From an uncultured Lachnospiraceae bacterium (GTDB taxonomy: Bacteria > Bacillota > Clostridia > Lachnospirales > Lachnospiraceae), in contig CANRMA010000001.1 of the NCBI GenBank assembly GCA_947631625.1, positions 175,942 to 239,941 of the forward strand: a DNA stretch of 64,000 nucleotides. Reading direction: 5' to 3'. Positions 1-9,232 of the stretch are shown piece by piece. The stretch's first letter is position 1. Each line of letters opens with the position of its first letter. The position numbers were made by a program, and so were the translations under genes. The notes beneath the pieces were generated by a model. It saw only the letters and a list, made by a program, of their open reading frames with translations. It made no database searches and was not told the DNA's origin.

Positions 1-360
1 GCAAAAAAGAGTCTCCGAAGTAGGTCTGACACACAGTCTTTCCTGCAGCGGCTGCTGACCGCCATGCGTCACCCATGCAACCTCCGGCGCAAAACCTTCT
101 ACATGATCTTTTTCTTTATTAAGTAAACTTTCCGGTATAAACATAGGAAGGTATACGTTCCGAACGTCAACCGCTTTAAACATTGCGTCAAGCTGCTGCT
201 GTATAAGCTCCCAGATCGCATAGCCGTCGGGCCGTATCACCATGCAGCCTTTTACGCTTGTATAATCGATAAGCTCAGCTTTTTTTACTACGTCCGTATA
301 CCATTGTGCAAAATCTTCTTCCATTGATGTAATAGCTTCCACTAACTTTTTGTCTGCCAT
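1..360 (-). CDS. proS: Prolyl-tRNA synthetase, N-terminal 120 codons (partial)
   Basis: The reading frame starts at an ATG at 360 and runs off the left edge, so only about 120 residues are visible. ProS charges tRNA-Pro with proline in the cytoplasm. The translation starts [20 protein letters not shown] and contains the class II motifs [26 protein letters not shown] and, at the edge, RPTSETLF, which fits the shorter archaeal/eukaryote-like ProS type common in Clostridia. A purine-rich GGGAAAGGAAA stretch lies about 8 bases upstream as ribosome binding site. The 141-base gap to the flagellin stop holds no T-box-like structure that I can see. The enzyme assignment is firm; the subtype is inferred from the N-terminus only. 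Confidence 0.92.
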   Translation of the reverse strand, partial: MADKKLVEAITSMEEDFAQWYTDVVKKAELIDYTSVKGCMVIRPDGYAIWELIQQQLDAMFKAVDVRNVYLPMFIPESLLNKEKDHVEGFAPEVAWVTHGGQQPLQERLCVRPTSETLFC

Positions 361-501
361 AACTTATTTCCTTTCCCTGATGTTTGATACCGACATATCC
401 TAAATGCAATCTTAGGCTTTTACCATACTATATAAACATAACCTGACATAACATTAGCATAATATTAGCATATATTGTAAAAAAAATAAAGTGCGCTGCC
501 A

Positions 502-3500
502 TCATTTCTCAAGTAAACTAAGTATATTCTCTTTATCGCGGTTAGCCTGCGTAAGCATGGCAGCTCCTACATTTTCCAAAATATTAGCTTTTGACATGCG
601 TAAGACCTCCGCTGATAAATCCGTATCCCTGATGGCCGATTCTGCGGCCTGCGTATTTTCTGATGTATTTTCATTAATGTTGATCGTATGCTCCAGGCGG
701 TTCTGCTTTACGCCAAAATCGCTTCTGACATTTGACACTTTGGTTATCGCAGCTTTTATACGGTTCAGCGCCTTATCGCCATATTTTTGTTTGGTCACGA
801 CTATAGAGTTAAGCCCAAGCGATACCGTATTCAAAACCGGTCTGTCTATAGTTATCCCGTCTCCGGATTCGCTGCCGACACGTATCCATATATCCTTTTC
901 TCCCTCGGTAGCTCCGTTTTCCTGCATGAACAGATAACGCTTGCCTTTCCCGGATATATTCGTAATATGGTGCTCCCCGTATTTTGTGTGATTAAGCCTT
1001 ATACTTCCGTTTGTAATATCGGCATGAAGCGGCGCTCCCGCGGCAGTAAACAATTCATTCAATTTTCTAAGGATACCATCCGCCGTATAATTTCCCTTCG
1101 GAATCGTAAGATCATAATGCACGCCGTCCACATCAAATGAAAAGTCGCTGTCTGTCGGTATCGATACTCCGTCTTTAACATATTTCGTTCCGGTAACATA
1201 TGCGATATTCATATCCCCATCAGTCTGGTAAAATACACTGAATGCCGCTTTACCGCCAATTCCGTCAATTTTATATTCTACGTCATCCGCAGGCAGTTTA
1301 ACGTGTTGCGCCAATTTAAACACCAACGCGTTGTTGTCATTGTTGCCGCTGACGCCGGTATTTATCCCGCCTACCTGCGCTTCTATAAGACCTGCGGGAA
1401 GCCCCAGTGCCGTAAGCTGTTCATTCAGCTTTTTCTGTATATGTTTTACAAGATCACTGCCGCTGTATACACCCGGATCAAGCGTCATTGACAGCTTAAC
1501 AACTTTATCGCCATATGTAAAATCCATGCTTAAAGTATCATTGACGTTTTTGGTGATTTCCGTTTTTTTATTTCTTATATCTTTTCTTCCTACAGCATAT
1601 ACAGCCGATTCATATCCGCCGTCCCTTACCGTTGTTTTTGTATCTGTCCTTTTTTCACGCGTTTTACGCAGCACATTATAATAAAATCCGCCCGACAGAC
1701 CGCCTTCCGGAAAATAATTATTTTTTCCTGCCTGTCCTGCTATTATATTCACTCCATCTTTTGTTACTTCGACTTTTATCATGCCGGGCGTTCCCGTCGC
1801 GGCGTCCAACTTCTCCTGCAGCGCTTTCTTAAGCTCATCATAGGTATACTCTTTGTCGTCCAAAGTTATATCTATATATTTAACGGTAGAGCCCATAATA
1901 TATCTCAGACTCAGATCATGATTCCACCTGTTGATCAAAACTGTCGATTCATCCAACGACGCGCCGTTTATCATGGAACATTTATCGGAATGATAACCTT
2001 CATACGACGTACCCGGTACAGTTACGGGATTGCTCTTTATAGCTTTCTGGAATATACTGCCATAAGTAGAGTATACGGTTACTCCGCTTGAAGTCACGGT
2101 ACTGCCGTCTTCACCTTTTGCGGTAAGCACAAGTTTATTGTTACTGTTAAAAGAAGCCTCCAGTCCCGGTTTTTTCTGCGTAGTCTTACCGAAAATCTTT
2201 GTCATGGAGCTGCCTCCCTTATCATAAGACATACTTAATGATGCGGAAGTTCCGGTTTCAACTGTTGTAAATACAAGTCTGGTGCCTGAAGGATTAAGTT
2301 TAACATTGACCCCTGCCCCCGCGGCGTTTAACTTCTTATTCAGTTCCTCTGCAAAACTCTGCCTTGTATAAGTTTTGGAATCCAACGTAACCGTATAATT
2401 ATGATTGTTTACATTTATCGTAAATGTATTGCTGTCCTTATCAATTTCGATCGAGCTTTGAATATCCTTATCCAACGTGATCTCAGCGGGCTGTTTATTT
2501 AAACCTGAGAACATGGAATTAGCTATGGTTCCGCCGTTTGCAGAATCATAATGAAGTTCATAACCGGCTCCCCTTGTGGTCGCTGTCAGCTTAAGGACCG
2601 AACCTGACAGTTCCGCCTTAACGCCGATATTCTGTTCTTTCAATTTATTATTGATCTCATCGACCAACTGACTTCTTGAATAAGTTCCTGCTTTCAGCTT
2701 CAGACTGACTTTTTTTGAGACTCCGCTTTCCACATATGTGAACTCAAAGGTGTCATTTACATTGCTCTGTACCGTAACGGAAGAATTCACAATGTATGAA
2801 GATGTGATGGAGGCCGCTTCTTTTCTTGTATTCATTTCCTTTAAAAAGCTGGAAGTATTCGTATCACACCTTATATTGGTCCCGCTTCCGTCCTGCTCTA
2901 CGCCTTTATCATACAGCCTTGCAGTCAATGTAAGCATATTTGAAGAATAAGTAACATTGGCGCCCCCAAAGCCATCCCCAAAACCGGTATTGGGATCATC
3001 CAGACAGGTCTGGAGCATCTGGGCCAGATCGCTGATACTGTTATATGTCCCGTTTTTTAAAGTTATTGTTTTAACTTTATTATTAATCTCGATCTGAAGC
3101 TTATTGTTGGTATCATTGATTTCATACGGAGCGGTCGCAGTCAGATTTATCTTTATCTGCGCCGCCACATTATTATTGAAATCTCCTACCTGCCCCTGAT
3201 TAAGATCGCTGCTTCCCCTGCTCTCATATGTCACAGTCTTAGTAGGTCCTACAGTAGTTCCCACACCGTCTTTTTTAAAATCACCTCCGCTGCCTGCGCG
3301 GGTTACATCAGTAAATTTTATATCTATTTCTATGTTTTCCGCCTTCGGCAGCTGCCTGTTAATCTCATCCAGAATATCCTGATAACTGTTATAAGTTCCC
3401 TCCGTAAGATATACCGAATATACCTGACCGTCAAGATATACATCCAGTCTCCTGTTAGCAGACGAGATATTGGCAGGAATATCTACTTCCGTATTGGTAG

Positions 3501-5436
3501 TAGCGCTTCCCATACCGGAGGCCGGTGTGTTGGTGTATGTTACGCTTGTTGTAAACAGATCCGAAAAACCGTCATTGACTTTGCCCTTTTCCGTATATGA
3601 CTCTGCGCTCACCCGCTTCGCGCCCGCGCTGTCAATAAGCATTATGCGGTTACCGCTGGAGCTTGCCCTTATCCCCTTTAACGCAGCCTGTTTGACCGTG
3701 TCGGTCAACGCGCCGGCAGCTCTGTTTATCGCGGCATTGATGGCGTCGGTGATCTCATCTACGGTATTATAATTGCCCCTTGCAAGCGTGATAAGATACG
3801 ACTCACCGTCTACATTTATTTTAAATTTATCATTTACACCGGTCTCCACGGTAAAAGGCATACCTGAAGAACTGAAGGTTTTACCTCCAATATAGTAGGC
3901 GTCCACATCCGACCTGCTGTCCCTTTCAAAAACCGCGGGTTCCTCATGATTATTATATGCGCGTGTCACAAACAGCGTATTGTAGGCGCTGCTCTTTGGA
4001 TCTATGCCGACCTTGCTTTCCAGGCCTTTGACGGTGGATGTTATGATCAATCCGCTATATCCGTCTTTATCGGTGTATACATCGGCTTTCAGCCCAAGAT
4101 TATTATCGCCAAAAAGTCTGTTCAATTCATTCTTCATACTGTCGGCGTCATAATAACCTTCAGGGATCTCCAACTTAGTTACGGCAGAACTTCCGTTTGG
4201 CTGTACATATAAAACATTGTTAGTAGAAGTAATATTAAAAAGACTGTGCTCTTTATCTCTGTAATCGGAAGTTAAAACTCCGCCTCCCGTCAGGCTTGCA
4301 GGATAAACTGTTGCCGTGCCGTAACCTATATTATCATAGAAAACGGACGTAGAAACTATTTCCCCTTTCTCCGGGTCGTCCACCTTAAACATATTTCCCT
4401 TCAGACCTGTTATAATACTGTCATCGCTTGCCAGCTTAATGCCATGACCATATTCCACGGCTTTGACGGAGGTATCCTTGAGATTATCGTTCAGCCATGT
4501 AATAAGTTCTGACCTTGTATAACTGCCTTCAGGTATGGTCAGATCCACGTGCTCGGTAGTTCCGTCAAGACTTTCCACATCAAACTCTATATGATCGTTT
4601 ATACCGTTACGGATAGGCAGTCTCGCGGTTTCTGACAGAAACTCTGTCGTTCCTATGAGCGCTCCCGCGCTGCCGCCCGTATAAACATCGTACAAAAGAT
4701 ATGCCAGACCGCCCGTAGCCTCATCTATATGAACGCCGCCGTCCAGATTTAAGTTACAGGTTCCCTGCTGCGTATACTCAAACGAAAAGCCTATGTCTTT
4801 AAGCCCCGCATTTTCAAGCGCAGTATCTATTTCGTCCATTAACTCTTTGGTAGTATACTGCCCCGGAGGCACACTTATAGAAGCCGTCTGCGGCGGCATG
4901 CCTTCAGTCAGTCTGTAAGTTACAGTCAATGTATTCGTATCTTCCGTGATATAGTGCTTCTGGTTCGGAAGCCATTTAAGATTGCCTTCAAATTGATAAT
5001 AAGGGATATCATGTTCGGCAAAAATATGTTTCTCATTAAAAGTTGCCTCATCCGTAAGCCTGTCGATCTCTGACTTTAAATGCTCGATCTCTACCTGTAT
5101 GATCTCCTTATCCGTATCGGACATGGTTCCATTAAGCGCTTTAACGGTCAGTTCATTCATTCTGTGCAAGATGGCATGAGCTTCCTCTAAAGCGCCGTCG
5201 CCGGTCTTAACCCATGAAATACCGTCCTGAGCATTCTCGCTTCCCTGATTTAATCCGCGGATCATTCTTCGCATCTTTTCCGATATGGCTAATCCCGCAG
5301 CGTCGTCACTGCCGCGGTTTACCTTATATCCTGAAGAAAGCTTCTCCATGGACTTGGCCTTGTCGCCGGAACTGACTCCAAGCATTCTTTGGGTATTCAT
5401 GGCAGATAAATTATGTTTTACGATATTAATACTCAA
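502..5436 (-). CDS. Giant flagellin, 1644 aa, with about eleven internal FlgIN-like repeats
   Basis: Filament protein exported through the flagellar type III apparatus. Residues 1-140 are a classical flagellin N domain (HNLSAMNTQRML, KLSSGYKVNRGSDDAAGLAI, NAQDGISWVKTGDGALEE) and the last 90 a flagellin C domain (QNRLEHTININ, DTDLSAEVLRMSKANIL, AAMLTQANRDKENILSLL). Ordinary flagellins have 270-550 residues; the extra 1100 or so are a chain of about eleven degenerate modules of roughly 80-130 residues. Each holds a hydrophobic strand, then a motif like xLxxGxYtxxeLxxxiNxxL, resembling the flagellin hook IN motif (PF07196). No HExxH protease signature is present, so it is not a flagellinolysin. 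The start codon is TTG (5436-5434) behind GGAGGGATCATA; no nearby ATG would keep the conserved N-terminus. The start lies inside the last codons of the upstream Wzy_C gene (11-base overlap), which implies translational coupling. Confidence 0.93.
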   Translation of the reverse strand: MSINIVKHNLSAMNTQRMLGVSSGDKAKSMEKLSSGYKVNRGSDDAAGLAISEKMRRMIRGLNQGSENAQDGISWVKTGDGALEEAHAILHRMNELTVKALNGTMSDTDKEIIQVEIEHLKSEIDRLTDEATFNEKHIFAEHDIPYYQFEGNLKWLPNQKHYITEDTNTLTVTYRLTEGMPPQTASISVPPGQYTTKELMDEIDTALENAGLKDIGFSFEYTQQGTCNLNLDGGVHIDEATGGLAYLLYDVYTGGSAGALIGTTEFLSETARLPIRNGINDHIEFDVESLDGTTEHVDLTIPEGSYTRSELITWLNDNLKDTSVKAVEYGHGIKLASDDSIITGLKGNMFKVDDPEKGEIVSTSVFYDNIGYGTATVYPASLTGGGVLTSDYRDKEHSLFNITSTNNVLYVQPNGSSAVTKLEIPEGYYDADSMKNELNRLFGDNNLGLKADVYTDKDGYSGLIITSTVKGLESKVGIDPKSSAYNTLFVTRAYNNHEEPAVFERDSRSDVDAYYIGGKTFSSSGMPFTVETGVNDKFKINVDGESYLITLARGNYNTVDEITDAINAAINRAAGALTDTVKQAALKGIRASSSGNRIMLIDSAGAKRVSAESYTEKGKVNDGFSDLFTTSVTYTNTPASGMGSATTNTEVDIPANISSANRRLDVYLDGQVYSVYLTEGTYNSYQDILDEINRQLPKAENIEIDIKFTDVTRAGSGGDFKKDGVGTTVGPTKTVTYESRGSSDLNQGQVGDFNNNVAAQIKINLTATAPYEINDTNNKLQIEINNKVKTITLKNGTYNSISDLAQMLQTCLDDPNTGFGDGFGGANVTYSSNMLTLTARLYDKGVEQDGSGTNIRCDTNTSSFLKEMNTRKEAASITSSYIVNSSVTVQSNVNDTFEFTYVESGVSKKVSLKLKAGTYSRSQLVDEINNKLKEQNIGVKAELSGSVLKLTATTRGAGYELHYDSANGGTIANSMFSGLNKQPAEITLDKDIQSSIEIDKDSNTFTINVNNHNYTVTLDSKTYTRQSFAEELNKKLNAAGAGVNVKLNPSGTRLVFTTVETGTSASLSMSYDKGGSSMTKIFGKTTQKKPGLEASFNSNNKLVLTAKGEDGSTVTSSGVTVYSTYGSIFQKAIKSNPVTVPGTSYEGYHSDKCSMINGASLDESTVLINRWNHDLSLRYIMGSTVKYIDITLDDKEYTYDELKKALQEKLDAATGTPGMIKVEVTKDGVNIIAGQAGKNNYFPEGGLSGGFYYNVLRKTREKRTDTKTTVRDGGYESAVYAVGRKDIRNKKTEITKNVNDTLSMDFTYGDKVVKLSMTLDPGVYSGSDLVKHIQKKLNEQLTALGLPAGLIEAQVGGINTGVSGNNDNNALVFKLAQHVKLPADDVEYKIDGIGGKAAFSVFYQTDGDMNIAYVTGTKYVKDGVSIPTDSDFSFDVDGVHYDLTIPKGNYTADGILRKLNELFTAAGAPLHADITNGSIRLNHTKYGEHHITNISGKGKRYLFMQENGATEGEKDIWIRVGSESGDGITIDRPVLNTVSLGLNSIVVTKQKYGDKALNRIKAAITKVSNVRSDFGVKQNRLEHTININENTSENTQAAESAIRDTDLSAEVLRMSKANILENVGAAMLTQANRDKENILSLLEK

Positions 5437-7024
5437 TATGATCCCTCCGTATCCCCTCGCCTATTCCCAGAAGCATAAAAGCAAAAGGCGCGTTCAATAC
5501 CTGTTGAAAACTTACGATATTATGTATTGTATAAAGTAAAATACACGCCGCAAAAAGGTATAAATCAGGTTTTCTGACAGCTTTTTTCATAAAACCGATA
5601 AATGCGGAAATAAAAATCCCGGCATAACTTATAAGACCTGCAAGCCCATTATTTACCAACACTGTAAGCCATTCATTGTGCGCATTGGTAAGCATGGAAT
5701 TCCCAAACCTTGCATATGCGCGCGCTGCCAGATCCGGCTGTGAATAAATATAAGGAGCAAAACAATCCGGACCTGCGCCTATTAATTTATATGGCAAAGG
5801 CATACTAATATATGCGCCTGCGCCGATACTCCATGTAGCGCCCCTGCAACTTGCCCATTCGTCGTTAAAAGTCAATGCGCTGACGCCGGCAAGCCCCGGT
5901 ATGCCACCGTCAATACTGCTGTTCAAAATTAAAAGAATGGCATATACTGCGATTATTACCGGCACAACGCCTATAACGATATTGCGTATATTTTTACTCT
6001 TTGAAACATCGAAACCTTTCTGCCTGTCTCCATAATAAAATAAAGCATACAATAAAACTACAACGACAGCTATGTATATGGAAGCATTTGACTTTGTCAG
6101 AAAAGTTGACAGCGGATTTTCATAATTCATGCTAAAGTTCGGAATATACCGCATGGCCCTTGCAATCTGACACGCCGACAGAAAAAGCAAACACAACTGC
6201 AAAAACCTGTACATAGAGCGATTTTCATCAAATGAAATACCAAACAGATAAACAAACATTCCTGCAAAGACAAGATACGCGCTGCTGCTGCCTTGTACAA
6301 TTCCGATAATGATCCCCGTCACAACATAAATACCGGCAATTGCCTGCTGCGCTCCGGCTTTGCTCTTCCAATAAAACACGATTCCAAGAGGGCATAAAAC
6401 AGCCCAATAACCACAAAACCAATTTATATTTCCAAGAGTTGAAATAAACCCGGGCGCATAACCGCTCATCCGTATCGGATAAACCGAATACCTGTTTAAA
6501 ATCCCAAGCAAAAACACTATTTCCGATGACATTAATATAGCATACAGCCATTTATCCTTCCACATAAAATATCTGGAAAAGATCAGATAAATACCCACAA
6601 GCAAAAACTGGCTCACAAAACCCATATACCAACCTTCAGCGCCCCAAAACGCTTCTCTGTGGTAAGGGGTAAAAATATATGAGAGCAGAACGGACGCCAT
6701 ATAGCAATATACAAAACCATCAGTAAGCGATAAATCTTTATAAAAAGCCCTTATGGGAAAATAATTCTTTTGCTGACGCCGCCGCAATGATACGGCAGCT
6801 ATTACCGACAAGATAAATACAATTCCCGCGCTGCGGAAAAAAATATATTTTACTTCACCGATCCTGTAGTAACCGTTACGTATAAAAAACGGATATATAA
6901 ACATCATTATCAGAAAATACAGCACCGCTAATGCATTTTCAGCTTTTGGAACAGATTCTTTCGAACTTTCAATGAGATCGCTGCCAATATTATCTGATTT
7001 ATTCTTTTTGGACCTTTTTGACAT
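5426..7024 (-). CDS. O-antigen ligase/polymerase family (Wzy_C) membrane protein
   Basis: A 532-residue polytopic membrane protein with about 12 hydrophobic segments after a basic, lysine-rich N-terminus. Near residues 440-475 it has the family signature AHNEWLTVLVNNGLAGL, typical of Wzy_C (PF04932) proteins: O-antigen ligases, polysaccharide polymerases and PglL-type O-oligosaccharyltransferases. Such enzymes use lipid-linked glycans at the outer face of the membrane. It is the first gene after a strong promoter (7078-7107) and its end overlaps the start of the giant flagellin. The substrate cannot be read from sequence: a cell-surface polysaccharide is the default, glycan transfer linked to motility is a speculative alternative suggested by context. 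The family call is firm, the function is not. Confidence 0.82.
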   Translation of the reverse strand: MSKRSKKNKSDNIGSDLIESSKESVPKAENALAVLYFLIMMFIYPFFIRNGYYRIGEVKYIFFRSAGIVFILSVIAAVSLRRRQQKNYFPIRAFYKDLSLTDGFVYCYMASVLLSYIFTPYHREAFWGAEGWYMGFVSQFLLVGIYLIFSRYFMWKDKWLYAILMSSEIVFLLGILNRYSVYPIRMSGYAPGFISTLGNINWFCGYWAVLCPLGIVFYWKSKAGAQQAIAGIYVVTGIIIGIVQGSSSAYLVFAGMFVYLFGISFDENRSMYRFLQLCLLFLSACQIARAMRYIPNFSMNYENPLSTFLTKSNASIYIAVVVVLLYALFYYGDRQKGFDVSKSKNIRNIVIGVVPVIIAVYAILLILNSSIDGGIPGLAGVSALTFNDEWASCRGATWSIGAGAYISMPLPYKLIGAGPDCFAPYIYSQPDLAARAYARFGNSMLTNAHNEWLTVLVNNGLAGLISYAGIFISAFIGFMKKAVRKPDLYLFAACILLYTIHNIVSFQQVLNAPFAFMLLGIGEGIRRDHIEY

Positions 7025-7077
7025 AACCTTACCCGGTATTTCAATATATTTTAGAACTGTGTGGATAAATCAATTCT

Positions 7078-7107
7078 ATAATAAAACCCTATATCTTATT
7101 TTGTCAA
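7078..7107 (-). promoter_or_regulatory. Sigma-A-type promoter of the Wzy_C-flagellin operon
   Basis: On the minus strand TTGACA (7107-7102) is followed after 18 bases by TATTAT (7083-7078). It sits about 55 bases upstream of the Wzy_C start. This is a housekeeping-type promoter, not a sigma-D (TAAA/GCCGATAA) flagellar promoter, which is unusual for a flagellin operon. Confidence 0.65.
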
Positions 7108-7152
7108 GGTTATGCGGTTATTCATCGTCCGTCCTGACGTCTGTCATATTTA

Positions 7153-8214
7153 TTAACCGTAAGGCTTTTCATCTTTCATCAGTTCACAGATAACAATCAG
7201 CGCCAAAGGTCCTTCTACAATACCCGCCACGCCAAATAGTTTTATACCCGCATATATGCCAAGCAGCATTAAAACCGGAGCGATCCCAAGCTGTTCGCCG
7301 ATCAGTTTAGGCTCCAAAAATTCCCGTATACATATGCAGCCTATATAAAGCAGCAGACAGACGATCATGGAGATATAATAACCGTTTAAAAGCTGCCATA
7401 ACGCCGTCGGCACCAACACTATGCCGGTGCCTATAAACGGAAGTACGTCCATAAAACCTGCAAGTATCCCGAGAAATAAACTTCCGTCAACTCCCGCCGC
7501 CCACAGGACCGCACAACAAACAGCGCTTATTATGAGAAAAAGTATACCCTGCGCTTTTAAAAACGTAAGTATATAACTTAAAACTCCTTCAAAAGTCTTA
7601 CGGATAAAAGACATGTCTTTTGAAGCTTTGAGCCAATCCATAAAAACCGAATAGTCTTTTTCAAGCAAGACCGCGGAAATAAGCGTGATAAAAATGAATG
7701 CCGCAAATGCAAACACCGCTTTGAAACAGCTGCATGATGACGACAATACTCTTGGCATGACCTGTACCTGTACGTTCTCCATCATAACAGTCATTTTTTC
7801 CACAATATATGTTTCTATTTCCTCTCCGTCCCATCCGAATTTTCCGTCCAGACTATAACAGCAGTTATGCAGAGTAAGCTTCAGTCTGTCATAGGTTTTC
7901 CGGAAAAAGTCCGTAACCTTATCCAGTTCAATGCTGCTGTTAAGCCCAAACAGCCATATGACCGCCGCAATAAATAACAGTGCCAAAAACATTACGCCAA
8001 CCGCAATAAACTTCTTTTTCATCGGTATAATCTTCTGTATGCGCTGCAATAACGGATAAAACATGGTAATAAGAAGAAATGCAAGAAAAAATGGAGCTAT
8101 TAAAGTAAAGATATAACGGAAAAAAAGATAAACAAACAAGGTTGTGACCACAAACCTTACCAGTCTGTTCCTCTTAAATATTAAGCTGTATATCTCATTT
8201 CCCCAATCCCTCAT
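7153..8214 (-). CDS. AI-2E family permease, YtvI-like sporulation membrane protein
   Basis: A 353-residue integral membrane protein of the AI-2E family transporter superfamily (PF01594), closest in feel to sporulation protein YtvI. It has two N-terminal hydrophobic helices (about 20-90), a soluble segment with conserved cysteines around 115-165, and further C-terminal helices with FLGILAGFMDVLPFIGTGIV and LEPKLIGEQLGIAPVLMLLG, both typical of the family. Start ATG at 8214 in RDWGNEIYSLI context. It follows the RluA gene across a 146-base gap holding an inverted repeat. Transport substrate is unknown for most members; the sporulation link is from family naming, not from the sequence. Confidence 0.82.
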   Translation of the reverse strand: MRDWGNEIYSLIFKRNRLVRFVVTTLFVYLFFRYIFTLIAPFFLAFLLITMFYPLLQRIQKIIPMKKKFIAVGVMFLALLFIAAVIWLFGLNSSIELDKVTDFFRKTYDRLKLTLHNCCYSLDGKFGWDGEEIETYIVEKMTVMMENVQVQVMPRVLSSSCSCFKAVFAFAAFIFITLISAVLLEKDYSVFMDWLKASKDMSFIRKTFEGVLSYILTFLKAQGILFLIISAVCCAVLWAAGVDGSLFLGILAGFMDVLPFIGTGIVLVPTALWQLLNGYYISMIVCLLLYIGCICIREFLEPKLIGEQLGIAPVLMLLGIYAGIKLFGVAGIVEGPLALIVICELMKDEKPYG

Positions 8215-8260
8215 AATAATATTGATCCGATCTCTCTTTCCGTTACCTGACTTTGGCAGC

Positions 8261-8328
8261 GGCGCTATGCCATTATGCCTATATCTTCCTTACAGCATTT
8301 TTACGTCCCGGCATAACGGCATATTGCC
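8261..8328. repeat. Large imperfect inverted repeat between rluA-like gene and ytvI
   Basis: Left arm 8261-8279 (GGCGCTATGCCATTATGCC) and right arm 8310-8328 (GGCATAACGGCATATTGCC) pair over 19 positions with about three mismatches, leaving a 30-base loop. No T run follows on either strand, so it is not a plain terminator. It could be a REP-like element, an mRNA processing site or a weak transcription attenuator. Confidence 0.55.
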
Positions 8329-8360
8329 GCCATAATTTATTATGAAGGATTTATGAAAAT

Positions 8361-9188
8361 TTATAATGAAAAGTTCTGGAAAGATAATTTACTGAAAATA
8401 CCGTTTTCGGGCTGCCTGCAAAAAGATAATTTTGCCCCGGAGCGCGGGTGATAAAATATAAGCCCGTAAGCGCACAAAGCTATCTGTTTAATCCCTATCA
8501 TTTCAGAGATTTCTTTAGTTTTCTCATCTGCATATTTATAATCTCCCAAAAGGCTCATACCGGCATGGCTCATCTGTACCCGTATTTGATGGTGTCTGCC
8601 TGTAATAAGCTTTATCCTTGCCAACGCAAGACAGGTCCTGTCCCCCAAATCAGCAGCGGTCACAGACGCAGGAATGACCTCTGCAAGCGGACGCTTATCC
8701 AATAATGTATATTGAAGTTTTGCTATCCTGGCGCCGCTTTTTTCCTTACAGACTACGTGGGAAATATTTGTTTTATTATCTTTAAACAGATAATTTGTCA
8801 ACGTTATTGCGTCTGTATCGTGTTCTTTTTCTTTTCCGTCTAAATCATACGGATCGCCCGGAATATCTATATTATATCGATTACTTATATTATCTTCTTT
8901 TTGGAAATTATCATTAATGCAGACTACCGCGCAGTAATATTTCTCCATGCGGTTGTCCGCAATCTGCCTGCTAAGTTCTGCTGCCGCTTTGCCTGTCTTC
9001 GCAAACACAAGTATACCCTCAACAGGCTGATCCAGACGATGGACCAACCTGATGGGGGCTTTTATATGATTACTTACTTCACTTACCATATCCTTCCGCC
9101 CGATCCCGGCAGTCTGTGTGGCTATCCCCGCCGGCTTATGGCAGACTATTATATCATTATCTTCATACAATATCTGTTCTTTATTCAT
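8361..9188 (-). CDS. RluA-family 23S-rRNA-type pseudouridine synthase
   Basis: A 275-residue member of the RluA family, which isomerises uridine to pseudouridine in rRNA or tRNA. The catalytic motif reads RLVHRLDQPVEGILVFAKT around residues 48-66: the catalytic Asp of HRLD is kept, but the usual Thr/Ser-Gly after it is replaced by VEG. The C-terminal motif GRHHQIRVQMSHAGMSLLGD is standard. There is no N-terminal S4 domain. An internal insert around residues 100-140 is rich in charged residues. It lies 44 bases after the response regulator and is probably co-transcribed with it. The RNA target cannot be told from sequence. Confidence 0.88.
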   Translation of the reverse strand: MNKEQILYEDNDIIVCHKPAGIATQTAGIGRKDMVSEVSNHIKAPIRLVHRLDQPVEGILVFAKTGKAAAELSRQIADNRMEKYYCAVVCINDNFQKEDNISNRYNIDIPGDPYDLDGKEKEHDTDAITLTNYLFKDNKTNISHVVCKEKSGARIAKLQYTLLDKRPLAEVIPASVTAADLGDRTCLALARIKLITGRHHQIRVQMSHAGMSLLGDYKYADEKTKEISEMIGIKQIALCAYGLIFYHPRSGAKLSFCRQPENGIFSKLSFQNFSL

Positions 9189-9232
9189 ATTTTAATCCCG
9201 ATTTACGGCTCAGATAACCGGACCTGAGCATA

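Noticed and set aside
361-501. T-box leader of proS
   Set aside because: Only 141 bases separate it from the flagellin stop and no specifier stem or T-box sequence is visible.
502-5436. Flagellinolysin-type protease in the giant flagellin
   Set aside because: No HExxH zinc motif; the only HE is in HEEPA.
7060-7068. Perfect DnaA box TGTGGATAA next to the Wzy_C-flagellin promoter
   Set aside because: A single 9-mer of this kind is expected by chance about once in two such windows, and there is no cluster. Another lone copy lies inside the Xre gene at 17263-17271.
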